50,015 bases of DNA from Azovibrio restrictus (GTDB lineage: Bacteria; Bacteroidota; Bacteroidia; Chitinophagales; Chitinophagaceae): assembly GCA_029255605.1 (NCBI GenBank), contig JANLJF010000063.1:1-50015 (forward strand). The letters run 5' to 3'. The position numbers were made by a program, and so were the translations under genes. Under the pieces are notes generated by a model, which was not told where the DNA came from, did no database searches, and worked only from the letters and a program-made list of their open reading frames with translations. Below are positions 49,244 through 50,015 of this stretch, one piece after another (the first letter of the stretch is position 1; every line of letters starts with the position of its first letter).

Positions 49244-50015
49244 ATGGATCGTAATTCAATTATTGGGTTTTCCTTGCTGGCTTTGTTGCTGATAGGCTAT
49301 ATCTCCTACAACCAGTACTCCCAAAACAAATTTTTAGAGCAAAAGCAGGCCGACTCTGTAGCCTATGCCAAGGCCCATCCTAAGCCGAAGATAGATACGG
49401 TAGCCACAAAAGCACAAATGGCTGCAGCAGTGGCAGATACGCTGAATGATTCCATTCGCGCTGCTATGCCACCGGCTCTGCGCGGTACTGCCGTGCAAAA
49501 GGTGAAGCTGGAAAATAAAGACCTGGCACTGGAAATAAGCACCAAAGGTGCCTACCCTGTAAGTGCGCAGCTTAAAAAATACCAGACATCAGGCAAGCAG
49601 CCTTTATACCTTTTCAATGGTGAGGGCAACGAACTAAGTGCCGTACTGCCATATAACAACAATGCTACTGCTACAGCCGACCTGTACTACACGGCAACCG
49701 AAGGCAATGCCCCTAATGGCGACCGTACACTTACCATGTCTGGCGACCTGGGCAATGGCAAAAGCGTACAAATAATATATACCCTGCCGGCCGAAGGCTA
49801 TATGATAGGGTATAAAATGATATTGAATGGTATGCCGGCTGCTGCTTTAAACCTCGACTGGAAAACCAGCGCACAGCATACAGAGAAGGATATCACTACA
49901 GAGCGTACCAATAGCCAGGTGTACTATCGCTATGCCGATAAAGAGCATGACTATTTCAGCTTTATCAATAAGGATAAAGAAACACTGGATAAACCGGTGC
50001 ACTGGGTAGGCTTCC
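49244..50015 (+). CDS. yidC: Membrane protein insertase YidC (N-terminal part, cut by the window edge)
   Basis: YidC inserts and folds inner-membrane proteins with or without SecYEG. Only the first 257 residues are present: an N-terminal membrane anchor (SIIGFSLLALLLIGYISYNQ), a Pro/Ala/Lys linker (about 35-80), and the start of the large periplasmic beta-sandwich domain (LENKDLALEISTKGAYPVSAQL, ending at WVGF). The insertase core should follow outside the window. Domain content and the N-terminal form are typical of Bacteroidota YidC. Start ATG 49244 is directly supported by a promoter element 19 bases upstream. Confidence 0.95.
   Translation, partial: MDRNSIIGFSLLALLLIGYISYNQYSQNKFLEQKQADSVAYAKAHPKPKIDTVATKAQMAAAVADTLNDSIRAAMPPALRGTAVQKVKLENKDLALEISTKGAYPVSAQLKKYQTSGKQPLYLFNGEGNELSAVLPYNNNATATADLYYTATEGNAPNGDRTLTMSGDLGNGKSVQIIYTLPAEGYMIGYKMILNGMPAAALNLDWKTSAQHTEKDITTERTNSQVYYRYADKEHDYFSFINKDKETLDKPVHWVGF

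Overview
The window looks like chromosomal DNA from a member of the Bacteroidota, most likely the order Chitinophagales (family Chitinophagaceae or a close relative). The evidence is a secreted protein with a gliding-motility (CHU_C, type IX secretion) C-terminal domain, several families found mainly in this phylum (DUF2480, GSCFA, TIGR02757, DUF6496), a fused APH-RapZ protein, an AT-leaning base composition, and repeated matches to the Bacteroidota promoter element TAnnTTTG just upstream of start codons. The assignment is inferred from gene content; no 16S or marker-gene search was possible. There is no rRNA, tRNA, CRISPR array, insertion sequence or phage gene that I can see.

Layout. 1-5.8 kb: quinolinate synthase nadA (minus strand, cut by the window edge), a 520-bp non-coding AT-rich stretch with a cluster of DnaA boxes that is a good candidate for the chromosome origin, a PpiD/SurA-like periplasmic folding factor, a DUF2480 protein, a DtxR/MntR-type metal regulator and an L,D-transpeptidase. 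5.8-16 kb: polysaccharide-deacetylase-like protein and LutB-type iron-sulfur protein, two envelope proteins (one a PagL-like lipid A deacylase candidate), DUF502 protein, serC, DUF1015 protein, an aldo/keto reductase, a histone-H1-like Lys/Ala-rich protein and a YihY-family membrane protein. 16-24.8 kb: polysaccharide flippase, GT4 glycosyltransferase, cation/proton antiporter with a coupled secreted protein, CNNM/CBS membrane protein, lipocalin, and a type IX secreted protein. 24.9-30.8 kb: feoB, an ethylene-receptor-like sensor protein lacking a kinase catalytic domain, the iscS-iscU-iscA operon for iron-sulfur cluster assembly, and methylmalonyl-CoA epimerase. 30.8-38.8 kb: an accessory-looking glycan or small-molecule modification block (Wzz-like chain-length protein, nucleotidyltransferase, B12-binding radical SAM enzyme, two SAM methyltransferases, GT2, GT8) ending with corA. 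38.9-50 kb: housekeeping genes: cyclophilin, TIGR02757 protein, a homoserine dehydrogenase and Cys/Met-metabolism PLP enzyme pair under a SAM-I riboswitch, LpxH-like hydrolase, SixA-like phosphatase, APH-RapZ fusion, clpP, DUF1801 protein, GSCFA protein, a 48-codon small gene, bactofilin, and the start of yidC.

Themes. Cell-envelope work dominates (L,D-transpeptidase, PagL-like, LpxH-like, flippase, glycosyltransferases, bactofilin, YidC, PpiD, type IX cargo). Iron and iron-sulfur metabolism recurs (feoB, isc operon, DtxR regulator, NadA, LutB, radical SAM). The points most worth a second look are the candidate origin at 1043-1370, the ethylene-receptor-like protein whose copper-binding His position is Tyr and which stops after its DHp helix region, the radical-SAM/methyltransferase operon, the APH-RapZ fusion, the SAM-I riboswitch with its terminator, and a set of convergent gene pairs whose stop codons interlock in a four-base overlap.
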